Part shown: positions 43,712 through 51,913 of the stretch, in pieces
Numbering within the stretch: position 1 is the stretch's first letter
How the letters are laid out: each line of letters opens with the position of its first letter
NCBI RefSeq assembly: GCF_007655005.1
Contig: NZ_SZVW01000009.1
Location: 1 to 64,000 of the forward strand
Length of the DNA: 64,000 nt
Direction of reading: 5' to 3'
DNA from: Streptomyces tibetensis
GTDB taxonomy: Bacteria; Actinomycetota; Actinomycetes; Streptomycetales; Streptomycetaceae
Translations under genes and position numbers: made by a program
The notes under the pieces: generated by a model
What the model was told of the DNA's origin: nothing
The model's database searches: none
The model's input: the letters and a program-made list of their open reading frames with translations, nothing else

Positions 43712-44833
43712 CTAGCTCTCGTCGCGCGGCGGCCGGTCGTCACCCGAAGGGTCGGACGGGTCCGTCTCCGGCCCCTGAGGCGGCTTCGGGGGCGCGGTCG
43801 TGAAGCCGTTGAAGCCGCGGCGGACCCGGTCGCCCAGGTCGCCGGCGCCGCCCGCGAGGTCCGTGACCAGCTTCATCAGCGGGTCCTTGGAGCTCTTCAC
43901 GTGGGAGGTGTAGTGGTTCGCCGAATCCCGCCAGGAGTCCCGGACCGAGGTGTCCTTGTCCTCGTCGCGCCGCGGGTAGTGGCCGTCCATGATCCGCTGG
44001 AAGTCCCGCGACTCCGCCCACTTCTTCAGCTCGGCCGCCCGCACGGTGGTGAAGGGGTGCGAGCGGGGCAGCACGTTGAGGATCTTCAGCACGGAGTCAC
44101 GCAGGTCACCCCCGGCCTCGTACTCCTCGGCCTGGGCCAGGAACGCGTCCACGTTCATCTCGTGCAGGTGGTTGCCGCCCGCGATCTTCATCAGACCCCG
44201 CATCGAGGCCTGGAGGTCCTGCCCGACCAGCAGCCCCGCGCGGTCCGCGGACAGCTCCGACTTGCGGAACCACTCCCGCAGGCCGGTCACGATCGCCATG
44301 ATCGCGAGATTGCCCAGGGGGATCCAGGCGACCCGGACGGCGAGGCTCGTCAGGAACAGCAGGATCGTCCGGTAGACGGAGTGCCCGGACAGCGCGTGCC
44401 CCACCTCGTGCCCGACGACCGCCCGCATCTCCTCCTCGTCCAGCAGCTCGACGAGGCCGGTGGTGACGACGATGATCGGCTCGTCCAGACCGATGCACAT
44501 CGCGTTCGGCTGCGGGTCCTGGTTCACGTACATCGGCGGGACCTTCTCCAGGTCCAGGATGTAGCAGGCGTCCCGCAGCATCACGTTCAAGTGCGCGAAC
44601 TGCTGGTCCGAGACACGCACCGAGTCGGACAGGAACAGCAGCCGCAGACTGCGCTCGGGCAGCAGACCGCTGAGCGCCTTGAACACCGTGTCGAAACCGC
44701 TCAGCTTGCGCAGCGCCACCAGGGCGGAACGGTCGGCCGGGTGCTCGTACGTACGCGAGGAGATCCCGGGGAAGCGCCTGCGCTGCCTGCTCGGCACGCG
44801 CTCGTGTCCCTGCTGCTCGTGGCCGTCGGACAT
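43712..44833 (-). CDS. M48 family metallopeptidase
   Basis: A 373-aa zinc protease of the M48 (HtpX/Ste24-like) family. The zinc motif HEVGH is at 142-146, with the third-ligand region ELSADRAGLL (about 200-210) and hydrophobic segments around 160-190. A likely role is quality control of membrane proteins. The C-terminal ~50 residues are Pro/Asp-rich. The ATG is preceded by GGGGGAAG. It faces left, divergent from the small gene at 44957 and convergent with the membrane protein before it. Confidence 0.92.
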   Translation of the reverse strand: MSDGHEQQGHERVPSRQRRRFPGISSRTYEHPADRSALVALRKLSGFDTVFKALSGLLPERSLRLLFLSDSVRVSDQQFAHLNVMLRDACYILDLEKVPPMYVNQDPQPNAMCIGLDEPIIVVTTGLVELLDEEEMRAVVGHEVGHALSGHSVYRTILLFLTSLAVRVAWIPLGNLAIMAIVTGLREWFRKSELSADRAGLLVGQDLQASMRGLMKIAGGNHLHEMNVDAFLAQAEEYEAGGDLRDSVLKILNVLPRSHPFTTVRAAELKKWAESRDFQRIMDGHYPRRDEDKDTSVRDSWRDSANHYTSHVKSSKDPLMKLVTDLAGGAGDLGDRVRRGFNGFTTAPPKPPQGPETDPSDPSGDDRPPRDES

Positions 44834-44956
44834 GTCTTCCCCCAGCGTCTGGTGTGACCTTTGCGGCCCTTTGTGCGGCCTTTTGCTTCCCCGAGGCGGA
44901 GCCCAGCCTAGGCGGAGTTACGGTGGTCGGGCAGTACAGCGAAGGAGACCACCGCC

Positions 44957-45115
44957 ATGGAGCACCACCCCGTATCCGCCTGGCTCGCCGGGGCCGCGAA
45001 CGCCGCCGAGGGACAAGGGCCGGGGATGCTGCGGATCGTGCTGATCGTGATGATCCTGGGCTGTGCGCTGACCGCGTGGTTCCTGCTGCGTGGCTACAGA
45101 CGGAAGGACGACTGA
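44957..45115 (+). CDS. Small membrane protein (52 aa)
   Basis: A 52-aa protein with a polar N terminus (MEHHPVSAWLAGAANAAEGQ), one helix (about residues 24-44) and a basic end RGYRRKDD. The ATG has AAGGAGA 9 nt upstream, and third-position GC is high throughout. Function unknown. Oriented divergently from the M48 protease, so it may share its promoter region. Confidence 0.7.
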   Translation: MEHHPVSAWLAGAANAAEGQGPGMLRIVLIVMILGCALTAWFLLRGYRRKDD

Positions 45116-45279
45116 GGCCACACGAAGGTTCCCCGCCGGGCTTCGGGGCCGGGCCGGGCGGCGGCACGCGTGGCCGCCCGCGGCACGAACAAGCGGAGTC
45201 GGGGTGATCGCGGAACGGGCGCCCGCTTACGATGAGCCGACGTCTTTAACCCGCCCTCACGCGATAGGTCCTGCCGAAG

Positions 45280-45444
45280 ATGAGCTTCCACAGCACCGCT
45301 GCCCAGTTGGTCACCCTCGCCGCCGAGGGCGAAGAGCACGGCGGAAACCACGAGAGCCTCAGCCCCTACCTCACCGGCGGCGGCGCCCTCTTCATCCTGC
45401 TGCTCCTGCTGTGGATCACCACCCGCTTCAACCGCGACCGCTGA
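45280..45444 (+). CDS. Small membrane protein (54 aa)
   Basis: A 54-aa protein: N-terminal Ala/Glu/His-rich part (LAAEGEEHGGNHESLSPY), one C-terminal helix (about residues 33-48) and a TTRFNRDR basic tail, predicting a topology with the N terminus outside. The ATG lacks a strong Shine-Dalgarno. It lies between the first small membrane gene and nadD; the function is unknown. Confidence 0.68.
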   Translation: MSFHSTAAQLVTLAAEGEEHGGNHESLSPYLTGGGALFILLLLLWITTRFNRDR

Positions 45445-45515
45445 GACCGGCGGGGCATCCCGCCGAGGATGCCCGGGGGACCACGGGGGCGGCCGGAGCC
45501 CTCAGGCAGGGCCGG

Positions 45516-45521
45516 TAGGGT
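45516..45521 (+). promoter_or_regulatory. -10 hexamer for nadD (leaderless type)
   Basis: TAGGGT ends 8 nt before the ATG at 45530. Confidence 0.4.
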
Positions 45522-45529
45522 CTGCACGC

Positions 45530-46273
45530 ATGGGAGAGCAGGACATGCCTACCGGTCCGGCGAACAAGACGCCGTACGACCCGGCACAGGAGACGGCGAG
45601 CGGCACCGAGCGACACTCGGAGCCCCGCCGTGTCTCCGCGACGGCCCCCCGCACCGACGGCACCGCAGAGGGTCCTGCACGGCCGGGCAAGCGCCGGCTC
45701 GGCGTCATGGGCGGCACCTTCGATCCGATCCACCACGGGCACCTGGTGGCGGCCAGCGAGGTCGCCGCGGCGTTCCACCTCGACGAGGTGGTCTTCGTCC
45801 CGACCGGCCAGCCCTGGCAGAAGACCCACCGCAGCGTCTCCCCGGCCGAGGACCGCTACCTGATGACGGTCATCGCGACCGCCGAGAACCCGCAGTTCTC
45901 CGTCAGCCGCATCGACATCGACCGCGGCGGCCCCACCTACACCGTGGACACCCTGCGCGACCTGCGCGCGCTCAACCCCGACACGGATTTGTTCTTCATC
46001 ACCGGCGCCGACGCACTCGCCCAGATCCTGACCTGGCGGGACAGCGAGGAGCTGTTCTCCCTGGCGCACTTCATCGGAGCCACCCGGCCGGGCCACCACC
46101 TGGACGACTCCGGGCTCCCGGAGGGCGGCGTCTCGCTGGTGGAGGTTCCCGCCCTGGCCATCTCCTCCACCGACTGCCGTGCGAGAGTCGCCAAGGGCGA
46201 TCCGATCTGGTACCTGGTGCCGGACGGTGTCGTGCGCTATATCGACAAGCGCGAGCTGTACCGCGGCGAGTGA
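45530..46273 (+). CDS. nadD: Nicotinate-nucleotide adenylyltransferase
   Basis: A 247-aa enzyme that adenylates nicotinate mononucleotide in NAD synthesis. The nucleotidyltransferase signature MGGTFDPIHHGHL is at about residues 60-72, and the second motif SSTDCRARVAKG (ISSTxxR) is near the end. The first ~55 residues are a polar extension typical of Streptomyces. An in-frame ATG at 45545 is an alternative start. It is followed 16 nt later by the LCP gene. Confidence 0.95.
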   Translation: MGEQDMPTGPANKTPYDPAQETASGTERHSEPRRVSATAPRTDGTAEGPARPGKRRLGVMGGTFDPIHHGHLVAASEVAAAFHLDEVVFVPTGQPWQKTHRSVSPAEDRYLMTVIATAENPQFSVSRIDIDRGGPTYTVDTLRDLRALNPDTDLFFITGADALAQILTWRDSEELFSLAHFIGATRPGHHLDDSGLPEGGVSLVEVPALAISSTDCRARVAKGDPIWYLVPDGVVRYIDKRELYRGE

Positions 46274-46289
46274 GCCGAGAGGGGCACCG

Positions 46290-47999
46290 GTGAACGACCG
46301 ATACGACGCGGGGGCCGCGGACCACGGCGCCGACCCGTACGAGCTCGTCGGCTACGACGAGTACGGCCGGCCGGTCTACCGGCAGGTCCAGACCCAGCAG
46401 CAGACGTACGACCCGTACGCCCAGCAGTACCAGCAGGGCTACGGCTACGACCCGTACGCGCAGACGGCGCAACAGCCCCCGTCCGCGTACGGCTACGGCA
46501 CCGGCGAGCCCGCCTCCGACTACGGCTCCTACGACCCGTACGGCACCGCCCCGCAGCAGGGCGGACCCGCGCAGGGCGCCCCGCACGACCCCTACGGCCA
46601 GGCCGCCGCCGGCGCCACCGGCCGGCAGCCCCGCGTGGCGGAACAGCCGACCCAGCAGACCGCCCACATCCCGCAGCAGGCCGGCCCGGTCCACGACCGG
46701 GACACTCCCGCCGAACCGCAACGGGAGTACCACACCGAGCAGTTCGCCTTCGTCGAGGAACCGGACGCCAACTCCGAAGACGTCATCGACTGGCTGAAGT
46801 TCACCGAGAACCGCACCGAACGCCGCGAGGAGGCCCGGCGCCGGGCCCGCAGCCGGATCGTCGCCCTGACGGTCGTCCTCGCGCTCGTCGCGGCCGGCGG
46901 CGTCGGCTGGCTCTGGTACGCGGGGAAGCTGCCCGGCCTGTCCTCCGAGGACTCCAAGGAGGGCACGGCGACGGCCGCGGGCGCCCAGAAGCGCGATGTG
47001 ATCGTCGTCCACCTGCACGACACCAAGGGCGGCGGCACCTCCACGGCCCTGCTCGTCGACAACACCACCACCGAGCGGGGCACCACCGTCCTGCTGCCCA
47101 ACTCCCTCGCCCTGACCAGCGACGACGGCACCACGACGACGCTCGCCAAGTCGGTCGAGGACGACGGCTCCGACGGCACCCGCGACGCGCTCGACACGGT
47201 CCTCGGCACCGACATCGAGGGCACCTGGCGCCTGGACACGCCCTACTTGCAGAACCTCGTCGACCTGGTCGGCAACATCGACGTCGACACCGACGCCGAG
47301 GTCCCCGACCCCGCGGCCAAGAAGAAGGGCGAGGCCCCCCTGGTCAACAAGGGCCGGGACCAGACCCTCAGCGGCAAGATGGCGGTCGCCTACGCCACCT
47401 ACCGCGCTCCCGGCGAGGCCCAGAACGCCCAGCTGGAGCGTTTCGGGCAGGTCATGCAGGGCGTGCTGCGCAAGATGTCCTCCGACCCGCAGGCCGCGAC
47501 GACCACCATCCAGACCCTCGCCCAGATTCTCGACCCGTCCCTCACCGACAAGGACCTCGGCACCTTCCTCGCCGGGCTCTCCGACCTCGCCAAGGGCGGC
47601 GACGTCAAGACCGACCTGCTGCCCGTCCGGAACGACGGCACGCTCAGCGCCCAGGCGAGCGCGGGGGTCGTCAAGAACGTCCTCGGCGGCACCGCCAAGA
47701 GCCCCGACAGGGACGCCGCCGTGAGTGTCTCCGTCCAGAACGCCACCGGCGTCAAGGACAACACCGAGAAGGCCCGCGTCGTGCTCCTCAACGGCGGCTT
47801 CACCTTCCTGGAGAGCGGCACCGGCACCGCCCGGGCCACCTCCGAGGTCGTGTACGCCGACGCCGCCGACAAGGCGAACGCCGCCGAGGTCGCCAAGACC
47901 CTGGGCCTGCCCGCGGGATCCGTCACCAAGGGCAAGATCTCCGCGAGTGCCGACGTCTTCGTGGTCCTCGGCCAGGACTACAAGCCGTCCGCCGGCTGA
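46290..47999 (+). CDS. LCP-family wall-polymer transferase with LytR C-terminal domain
   Basis: A 569-aa LytR-CpsA-Psr-type protein. A long Tyr/Gln/Pro-rich cytoplasmic N terminus (about 1-140), a membrane helix (about 188-210), an LCP-type extracytoplasmic domain (about 230-440, with arginine-containing segments DGSDGTRDAL and VAYATYRAPGEAQNAQLERF) and a LytR_C domain (about 475-565). LCP proteins attach wall teichoic acids or similar polymers to peptidoglycan. In S. coelicolor the LCP gene next to nadD is PdtA (SCO2578), needed for proper sporulation; the synteny fits. The GTG start follows GAGAGGGG. Confidence 0.88.
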   Translation: MNDRYDAGAADHGADPYELVGYDEYGRPVYRQVQTQQQTYDPYAQQYQQGYGYDPYAQTAQQPPSAYGYGTGEPASDYGSYDPYGTAPQQGGPAQGAPHDPYGQAAAGATGRQPRVAEQPTQQTAHIPQQAGPVHDRDTPAEPQREYHTEQFAFVEEPDANSEDVIDWLKFTENRTERREEARRRARSRIVALTVVLALVAAGGVGWLWYAGKLPGLSSEDSKEGTATAAGAQKRDVIVVHLHDTKGGGTSTALLVDNTTTERGTTVLLPNSLALTSDDGTTTTLAKSVEDDGSDGTRDALDTVLGTDIEGTWRLDTPYLQNLVDLVGNIDVDTDAEVPDPAAKKKGEAPLVNKGRDQTLSGKMAVAYATYRAPGEAQNAQLERFGQVMQGVLRKMSSDPQAATTTIQTLAQILDPSLTDKDLGTFLAGLSDLAKGGDVKTDLLPVRNDGTLSAQASAGVVKNVLGGTAKSPDRDAAVSVSVQNATGVKDNTEKARVVLLNGGFTFLESGTGTARATSEVVYADAADKANAAEVAKTLGLPAGSVTKGKISASADVFVVLGQDYKPSAG

Positions 48000-48104
48000 C
48001 CGGCGGGAGCGCGCTCCCCATGTGATTCCCGTTATCGCGTGGGGGGCCCGCGGCGGTCCGTGAGACCCTTGGGTGTCAAGAGTCCGCCGACCGAAAGCCT
48101 TGTA

Positions 48105-48551
48105 GTGACCGTGACCGACCGCTCTCACGAGCTGATCAACACCGCCGCCCAGGCGGCCGCCGACAAGCTGGCCCACGACATCGTCGCCTACGACGTCAGT
48201 GACGTGCTGTCCATCACGGACGCCTTCCTGCTGGCCTCCGCGCCCAACGACCGCCAGGTCAAGGCGATCGTCGACGCGATCGAGGAGCGCCTCTCGAAGG
48301 AACTCGACGCGAAGCCGGTACGCCGCGAGGGCGACCGCGAGGCCCGCTGGGTGCTGCTCGACTACGTCGACATCGTCGTACACGTCCAGCACAGCGAGGA
48401 GCGCGTCTTCTACGCCCTGGAGCGCCTGTGGAAGGACTGCCCCGAGCTCGACCTGCCCGAGGAGGCCAAGGCCACCCGCGGCAAGGCCGAGGAGCACGCC
48501 AAGCTGCGGGCGGCCGAGGAGGAGGCGGAACTGGACGGTGACTGGCGGTGA
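48105..48551 (+). CDS. rsfS: Ribosomal silencing factor RsfS
   Basis: A 148-aa Iojap-family protein that binds L14 on the 50S subunit and prevents subunit joining under nutrient limitation. ITDAFLLASAPNDRQVKAIVDAIEE and the DYVDIVVHVQHSEERVFYALERLW motif are intact. The GTG at 48105 gives MTVTDRS; a second GTG two codons on is possible. It overlaps the next gene by 4 nt (GTGA). Confidence 0.95.
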   Translation: MTVTDRSHELINTAAQAAADKLAHDIVAYDVSDVLSITDAFLLASAPNDRQVKAIVDAIEERLSKELDAKPVRREGDREARWVLLDYVDIVVHVQHSEERVFYALERLWKDCPELDLPEEAKATRGKAEEHAKLRAAEEEAELDGDWR

Positions 48552-49216
48552 CCTCCTCCCGTGAGGCGTCCGCCGGGAAGGGCCGTGGCCGTCGCATCAT
48601 CCTCTGGCGGCACGGCCAGACCTCGTGGAACGTGGAGCGCCGCTTCCAGGGCAGCACGGACGTCGAGCTGACCGGGACCGGCCTCGCCCAGGCCCGCCGT
48701 GCCGCCCGGCTGCTCGCCTCCCTGAGGCCGGACGCCATGGTCGCCTCCGACCTGCGGCGCGCAGCGGCCACGGCCGCCGAGCTCGCCACACTCACCGGCC
48801 TCGACGTCACCCACGACGAGGGGCTGCGGGAGACCTACGCGGGCGTCTGGCAGGGCCTGACGCACGCGGAGATCATCGCCCGGTACGGCGAGGAGTACGC
48901 CGCGTGGAAGCGCGGCGAGCCGGTGCGCCGGGGTGGCGGCGAACTGGAGACCGAGGTCGCCGACCGCGCGGCCCCGGTGGTGCTCCGGCACGCCGAGAAG
49001 CTCCCCGAGGACGGCACGCTCGTCGTGGTCAGCCACGGCGGCACGATCCGCACCACCATCGGCCGCCTGCTGGGTCTCGACCCCCGCAACTGGGAGAGCC
49101 TCGGCGGACTCTCCAACTGCTGCTGGTCCGTGCTCGGTGAAGGCGCCCGCGGCTGGCGCCTGCTGGAGCACAACGCCGGCACCCTGCCCGAACCGGTGCT
49201 CGGCGACGACGACTGA
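48548..49216 (+). CDS. Histidine phosphatase family protein
   Basis: A 222-aa member of the phosphoglycerate mutase-like superfamily. The catalytic RHGQT (IILWRHGQTSWN, about residues 16-27) and the second histidine in VVVSHGG are present. Next to rsfS in actinobacteria this is often annotated as phosphoglycerate mutase or glucosyl-3-phosphoglycerate phosphatase; the substrate cannot be read from sequence. Translationally coupled to rsfS. Confidence 0.9.
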   Translation: MTSSREASAGKGRGRRIILWRHGQTSWNVERRFQGSTDVELTGTGLAQARRAARLLASLRPDAMVASDLRRAAATAAELATLTGLDVTHDEGLRETYAGVWQGLTHAEIIARYGEEYAAWKRGEPVRRGGGELETEVADRAAPVVLRHAEKLPEDGTLVVVSHGGTIRTTIGRLLGLDPRNWESLGGLSNCCWSVLGEGARGWRLLEHNAGTLPEPVLGDDD

Positions 49217-49224
49217 CCCCGGAT

Positions 49225-49254
49225 TTCACTTTCCGGCAGGTCGCAGGCTAAAGT
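49225..49254 (+). promoter_or_regulatory. Promoter of tRNA-Ala copy 1
   Basis: TTCACT (49225-49230) and TAAAGT (49249-49254) with an 18-nt spacer. The pre-tRNA leader then contains a CCCCGC/GCGGGG hairpin (49267-49280). Confidence 0.5.
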
Positions 49255-49313
49255 TCTTCTTGTTCGCCCCGCCAGCGGGGCAACAGAACAACATGCGGCT
49301 CCGCCGCGTGTGA

Positions 49314-49386
49314 GGGGCTATAGCTCAGTTGGTAGAGCGCCTGCATGGCATGCAGGAGGTCAGGAGTTCAATTCTCCTTAGCTCCA
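49314..49386 (+). tRNA. tRNA-Ala (anticodon GGC), copy 1
   Basis: 73 nt. The acceptor arm GGGGCTA pairs with TAGCTCC, the D arm is TAGCTCAGTTGGTAGAGC, the anticodon loop ATGGCAT gives anticodon GGC (reads GCC, a frequent codon here), and the T loop contains TTCAATT. The discriminator is A; CCA is not encoded. Identical to the copy at 50120. Confidence 0.97.
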
Positions 49387-49393
49387 CGTCAAG

Positions 49394-49424
49394 ATCCCGT
49401 TCCCGGTGTGGGGGCGGGATTTTT
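49394..49424 (+). terminator. Terminator of tRNA-Ala copy 1
   Basis: ATCCCG (49394-49399) pairs with CGGGAT (49415-49420), followed by TTTT. Confidence 0.8.
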
Positions 49425-49527
49425 CGTACTCCGGCTTGAGTCACTCGGGCTTGCTGAGGCGTATACCTCTACGGCCCCGCCGGGTGGCGTGTCCGGACTG
49501 GTACTGAGGCGTCGCTGACCGTATTGG

Positions 49528-49556
49528 TCCGGCCGTGGCAGAATCAAACGGCCGGA
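49528..49556. promoter_or_regulatory. Palindrome with embedded -10 before the zinc-ribbon genes
   Basis: TCCGGCCGT (49528-49536) and ACGGCCGGA (49548-49556) form a perfect 9+9 dyad. Its 11-nt centre contains CAGAAT, which resembles a -10 hexamer 35-40 nt before the first zinc-ribbon start. It could be operator, promoter and leader hairpin at once. Confidence 0.45.
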
Positions 49557-49586
49557 AGGGGGCGCGGCCCGACGGGAGGAGTAGTG

Positions 49587-49760
49587 ATGCCTGCGAGCAT
49601 CCTCGAGGAGGTCGACCACCTCCTCGAAGCAGCGTTCACACGGGACATGTCCACCCGACTCAGCTGCCCTTCCTGCGGTTCCGCGCACGTGGCCCAGATG
49701 CTCGGCGACAACGGCGGGATTTCCTACGTGTGCACGGCCTGCGGCCACAGCTGGAGCTGA
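49587..49760 (+). CDS. Small zinc-ribbon protein
   Basis: A 57-aa protein with CPSC at about residues 28-31 and CTAC at about 48-51 (spacing of about 16), a classic single zinc ribbon. It is preceded by an acidic N-terminal helix (ILEEVDHLLEAAFTRDMS). Function unknown; a nucleic-acid or protein adaptor is plausible. The ATG at 49587 has GGGAGGAG upstream; a GTG one codon earlier is also possible. It lies between the two tRNA-Ala genes. Confidence 0.8.
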   Translation: MPASILEEVDHLLEAAFTRDMSTRLSCPSCGSAHVAQMLGDNGGISYVCTACGHSWS

Positions 49761-49763
49761 TCG

Positions 49764-49997
49764 ATGGGTGCACACAGGCGGAAGTGCGACTGGTGTGGCA
49801 GCGGGACTCCGATCGTCCGCGACATGGAGCCGATCAATCCCGACTACCAGTACTGGTGCGAGGAATGCGCGCGGGCGCTGATCATAAAAGGCGACCCGAT
49901 CGAGACGTACCGCGAGTTGGAGGGCGAGCCGATCTACGGCCGGCTCCTGGAGGAGCACTGCACGCTCAAGCGGTTCTATTCGTTCGTCACGGCCTGA
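49764..49997 (+). CDS. Small CxxC/CxxC protein
   Basis: A 77-aa protein with CDWC (about residues 8-11) and CEEC (about 32-35), probably a zinc-binding domain, then a YRELEGEPIYGRLLEEHCTLKRFYSF tail. It starts 3 nt after the preceding stop, so the two are translated as a pair. No known function; the pair appears conserved in Streptomyces as far as I recall. Confidence 0.8.
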   Translation: MGAHRRKCDWCGSGTPIVRDMEPINPDYQYWCEECARALIIKGDPIETYRELEGEPIYGRLLEEHCTLKRFYSFVTA

Positions 49998-50051
49998 CGC
50001 ACGAAGTCTCGGGGTCGACAAAACGGTCATATCGGGCGAGGTGAAACCGAT

Positions 50052-50081
50052 TTGGTGTTGGGCCCGCAGGACCAGTAATGT
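50052..50081 (+). promoter_or_regulatory. Promoter of tRNA-Ala copy 2
   Basis: TTGGTG (50052-50057) and TAATGT (50076-50081) separated by 18 nt, about 40 nt before the tRNA. Confidence 0.6.
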
Positions 50082-50119
50082 TGGCTTCGCCGCCGGGGAA
50101 ACCGGGCGGAGCACAGCAA

Positions 50120-50192
50120 GGGGCTATAGCTCAGTTGGTAGAGCGCCTGCATGGCATGCAGGAGGTCAGGAGTTCAATTCTCCTTAGCTCCA
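50120..50192 (+). tRNA. tRNA-Ala (anticodon GGC), copy 2
   Basis: Identical over all 73 nt to the copy at 49314-49386. The identity extends only one base on each side, so flanks and promoters differ. Own promoter and terminator. Confidence 0.97.
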
Positions 50193-50201
50193 CAGCAGAT
50201 G

Positions 50202-50237
50202 AGAAGGCGGGCCATCCGATCGGATGGCCCGCCTTCT
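50202..50237. terminator. 36-bp perfect palindrome, tRNA terminator
   Basis: Two 18-nt halves (50202-50219 and 50220-50237) are exact reverse complements, giving a stem of about 16 bp with a CGATCG turn, 10 nt after tRNA-Ala copy 2. TTGTCG follows. It works equally on both strands, so it may also stop the leftward NuoF-like operon. Confidence 0.9.
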
Positions 50238-50263
50238 TGTCGTGCTTGTCGTGCGTATGCGCA

Positions 50264-50292
50264 CGGCGGGCTCCCCTGGAGGAAGCCCGCCG
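50264..50292 (-). terminator. Terminator of the NuoF-like operon
   Basis: CGGCGGGCT (50264-50272) pairs with AGCCCGCCG (50284-50292) around an 11-nt loop, 11 nt beyond the leftward stop at 50303. Confidence 0.7.
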
Positions 50293-50302
50293 GTGCTTCC
50301 GC

Positions 50303-51913
50303 TCAGCGGCCGAGAGCGCGGCGGCCGCGGCCCTGGGAGAGGACCGGGAGGTTGCGGGACGGCGCGCCCGGTGCGCCCGACTCCTCGATGCGCAGCGCCA
50401 GCGCCGGGCAGCGGCGCACCGCGCGTAGAGCCTTGGCCTCGGCGTACCGCGGTACCTGCGCCTGTGCCACGGTCGGGAAGCCGTCGGCGCCCAGCTGGAA
50501 CACCTCGGGGAGGATGTCCGCGCACAGGCCGTGGCCCCGGCACAGCGTCCAGTCGACGTAGATCTTCTGGCGGCTCGGGCCGTTCTCCTCGGACTCGCCG
50601 CCGCCGGGGATGCCCGTCGGGGCCCTGCCGCCCTCGAAGAGCGGCAGAACGCCCTCCACGGGCCGTCCGCAGCCGTTGCCGAGGACATGGGCGGCCAGGT
50701 CGTCCGTGAACGCCTTGATGGTCGACTCCAGGAACATCGCCGAGCCGTCCGGGTGCGAGCACGCGCCGCGCCGCTTCACGTTCTTGGCGACCTGCTTGAG
50801 CGCCTCCAGGGCGGCAGGGCCACCGCCGTTGAGGATGTCCTCCAGGCCGCGTGCGGCGGCCGGCAGACCGAGGTAGCAGGGGCCGCACTGGCCCGCGCTC
50901 TCCTCGGCCAGCCACTGAGCCACCCGCAGCGACTCGCCCAGCGGGCAGGTGTCCTGAGTGATCGGCAGAATCGCGCCGGCGCCGAGCGCGCCGCCCACCG
51001 CGTCCAGGGAGTTGCGGGAGACGACCGCCTCGTTGACCGTCGCCGCGTCGATCCACTTGCCGTGGTAGCCGCCGGTGAGCACGCCCTGCGGGACCGGCGG
51101 CGCGCCGGCGAGCTGCAGGACGTAGCGCAGCGGCACGCCCGTCGGGACCTCGATCACCATGGGGCGGGCGACGGCGCCGGAGACCGTGAGCATGACGGTG
51201 CCCGGCTCGTCGTACAGACCGGTGTTGCCGTAGCGCTCGGGGCCGATGCGGGCGGCGATCGCCAGCTGGGCGAAGGTCTCGGCGTTGGAGAGCAGGGTGG
51301 GTGCGCCGCCGACGCCGTTCTGCGAGGCGCTGACCTTGCGGCCGGGCGGGACGGCCGGGCCGCCGTCGATCGAGCGGACCAGCGACGCGGCGGCACCGGT
51401 GACCATGCGGACCGGATTGCGCTGGACCCGCGCGCGCAGTGCCGACCGACGGCCGTTGCTGAGGCCGCGTTCGGCGAGCGCGGCCTCCATGGAGCGCTGG
51501 GTCGACTCACGGGTGACCCCCACCACGAGCGTGCGGGCACCCAAGGCCTCGGCGCACAGCAGGGCGCCGTCCAGGATGAGATGCGGGGCACGGTTGATCA
51601 GCACCGTGTCCTTGCGGCAGGCCGGCTCGTCCTCGCTTCCGTTCACGACGACGACCGGCCGGACGCCGCGCTTGATCGCCGCTTCGGCGACCGAGCGCAG
51701 CTTCTTGTGGAAGGGGAAGCCCGCGCCGCCGCGGCCCTTCAGGTTGATGCGTTCGGCGAGCTGCGCGAGCTGCTCGCCGCCCATCGGCTCGAGCGGCCCG
51801 TGCACCTTGAGGTGCATGGGCAGATCGAGCCGATCGACAAGGTCGAAGCCCGACGTGAGCTGGGGAAGACCGACCACGCGGACTTCGGGTACGTCGGGCA
51901 GGGCCTCGTTCAC
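50303..51913 (-). CDS. NuoF-like flavoprotein with fused C-terminal ferredoxin
   Basis: A 536-aa protein resembling the NADH-binding subunit of complex I but outside any nuo operon. FMN/NADH regions GRGGAGFPFHKK and NGSEDEPACRKDT are present (about residues 60-105), and an SLBB-like part follows. In the iron-sulfur region ESAGQCGPC (Cys about 343 and 346) the first canonical cysteine is alanine; the distal ligand is in RRGACSHP (about 385). The last ~80 residues form a ferredoxin with CRGHGLC and a later RRCP, fitting a 3Fe-4S type. It probably moves electrons from NAD(P)H to or from the membrane partner encoded just upstream. GTG start, overlapping that partner's stop by 4 nt. Confidence 0.88.
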   Translation of the reverse strand: MNEALPDVPEVRVVGLPQLTSGFDLVDRLDLPMHLKVHGPLEPMGGEQLAQLAERINLKGRGGAGFPFHKKLRSVAEAAIKRGVRPVVVVNGSEDEPACRKDTVLINRAPHLILDGALLCAEALGARTLVVGVTRESTQRSMEAALAERGLSNGRRSALRARVQRNPVRMVTGAAASLVRSIDGGPAVPPGRKVSASQNGVGGAPTLLSNAETFAQLAIAARIGPERYGNTGLYDEPGTVMLTVSGAVARPMVIEVPTGVPLRYVLQLAGAPPVPQGVLTGGYHGKWIDAATVNEAVVSRNSLDAVGGALGAGAILPITQDTCPLGESLRVAQWLAEESAGQCGPCYLGLPAAARGLEDILNGGGPAALEALKQVAKNVKRRGACSHPDGSAMFLESTIKAFTDDLAAHVLGNGCGRPVEGVLPLFEGGRAPTGIPGGGESEENGPSRQKIYVDWTLCRGHGLCADILPEVFQLGADGFPTVAQAQVPRYAEAKALRAVRRCPALALRIEESGAPGAPSRNLPVLSQGRGRRALGR

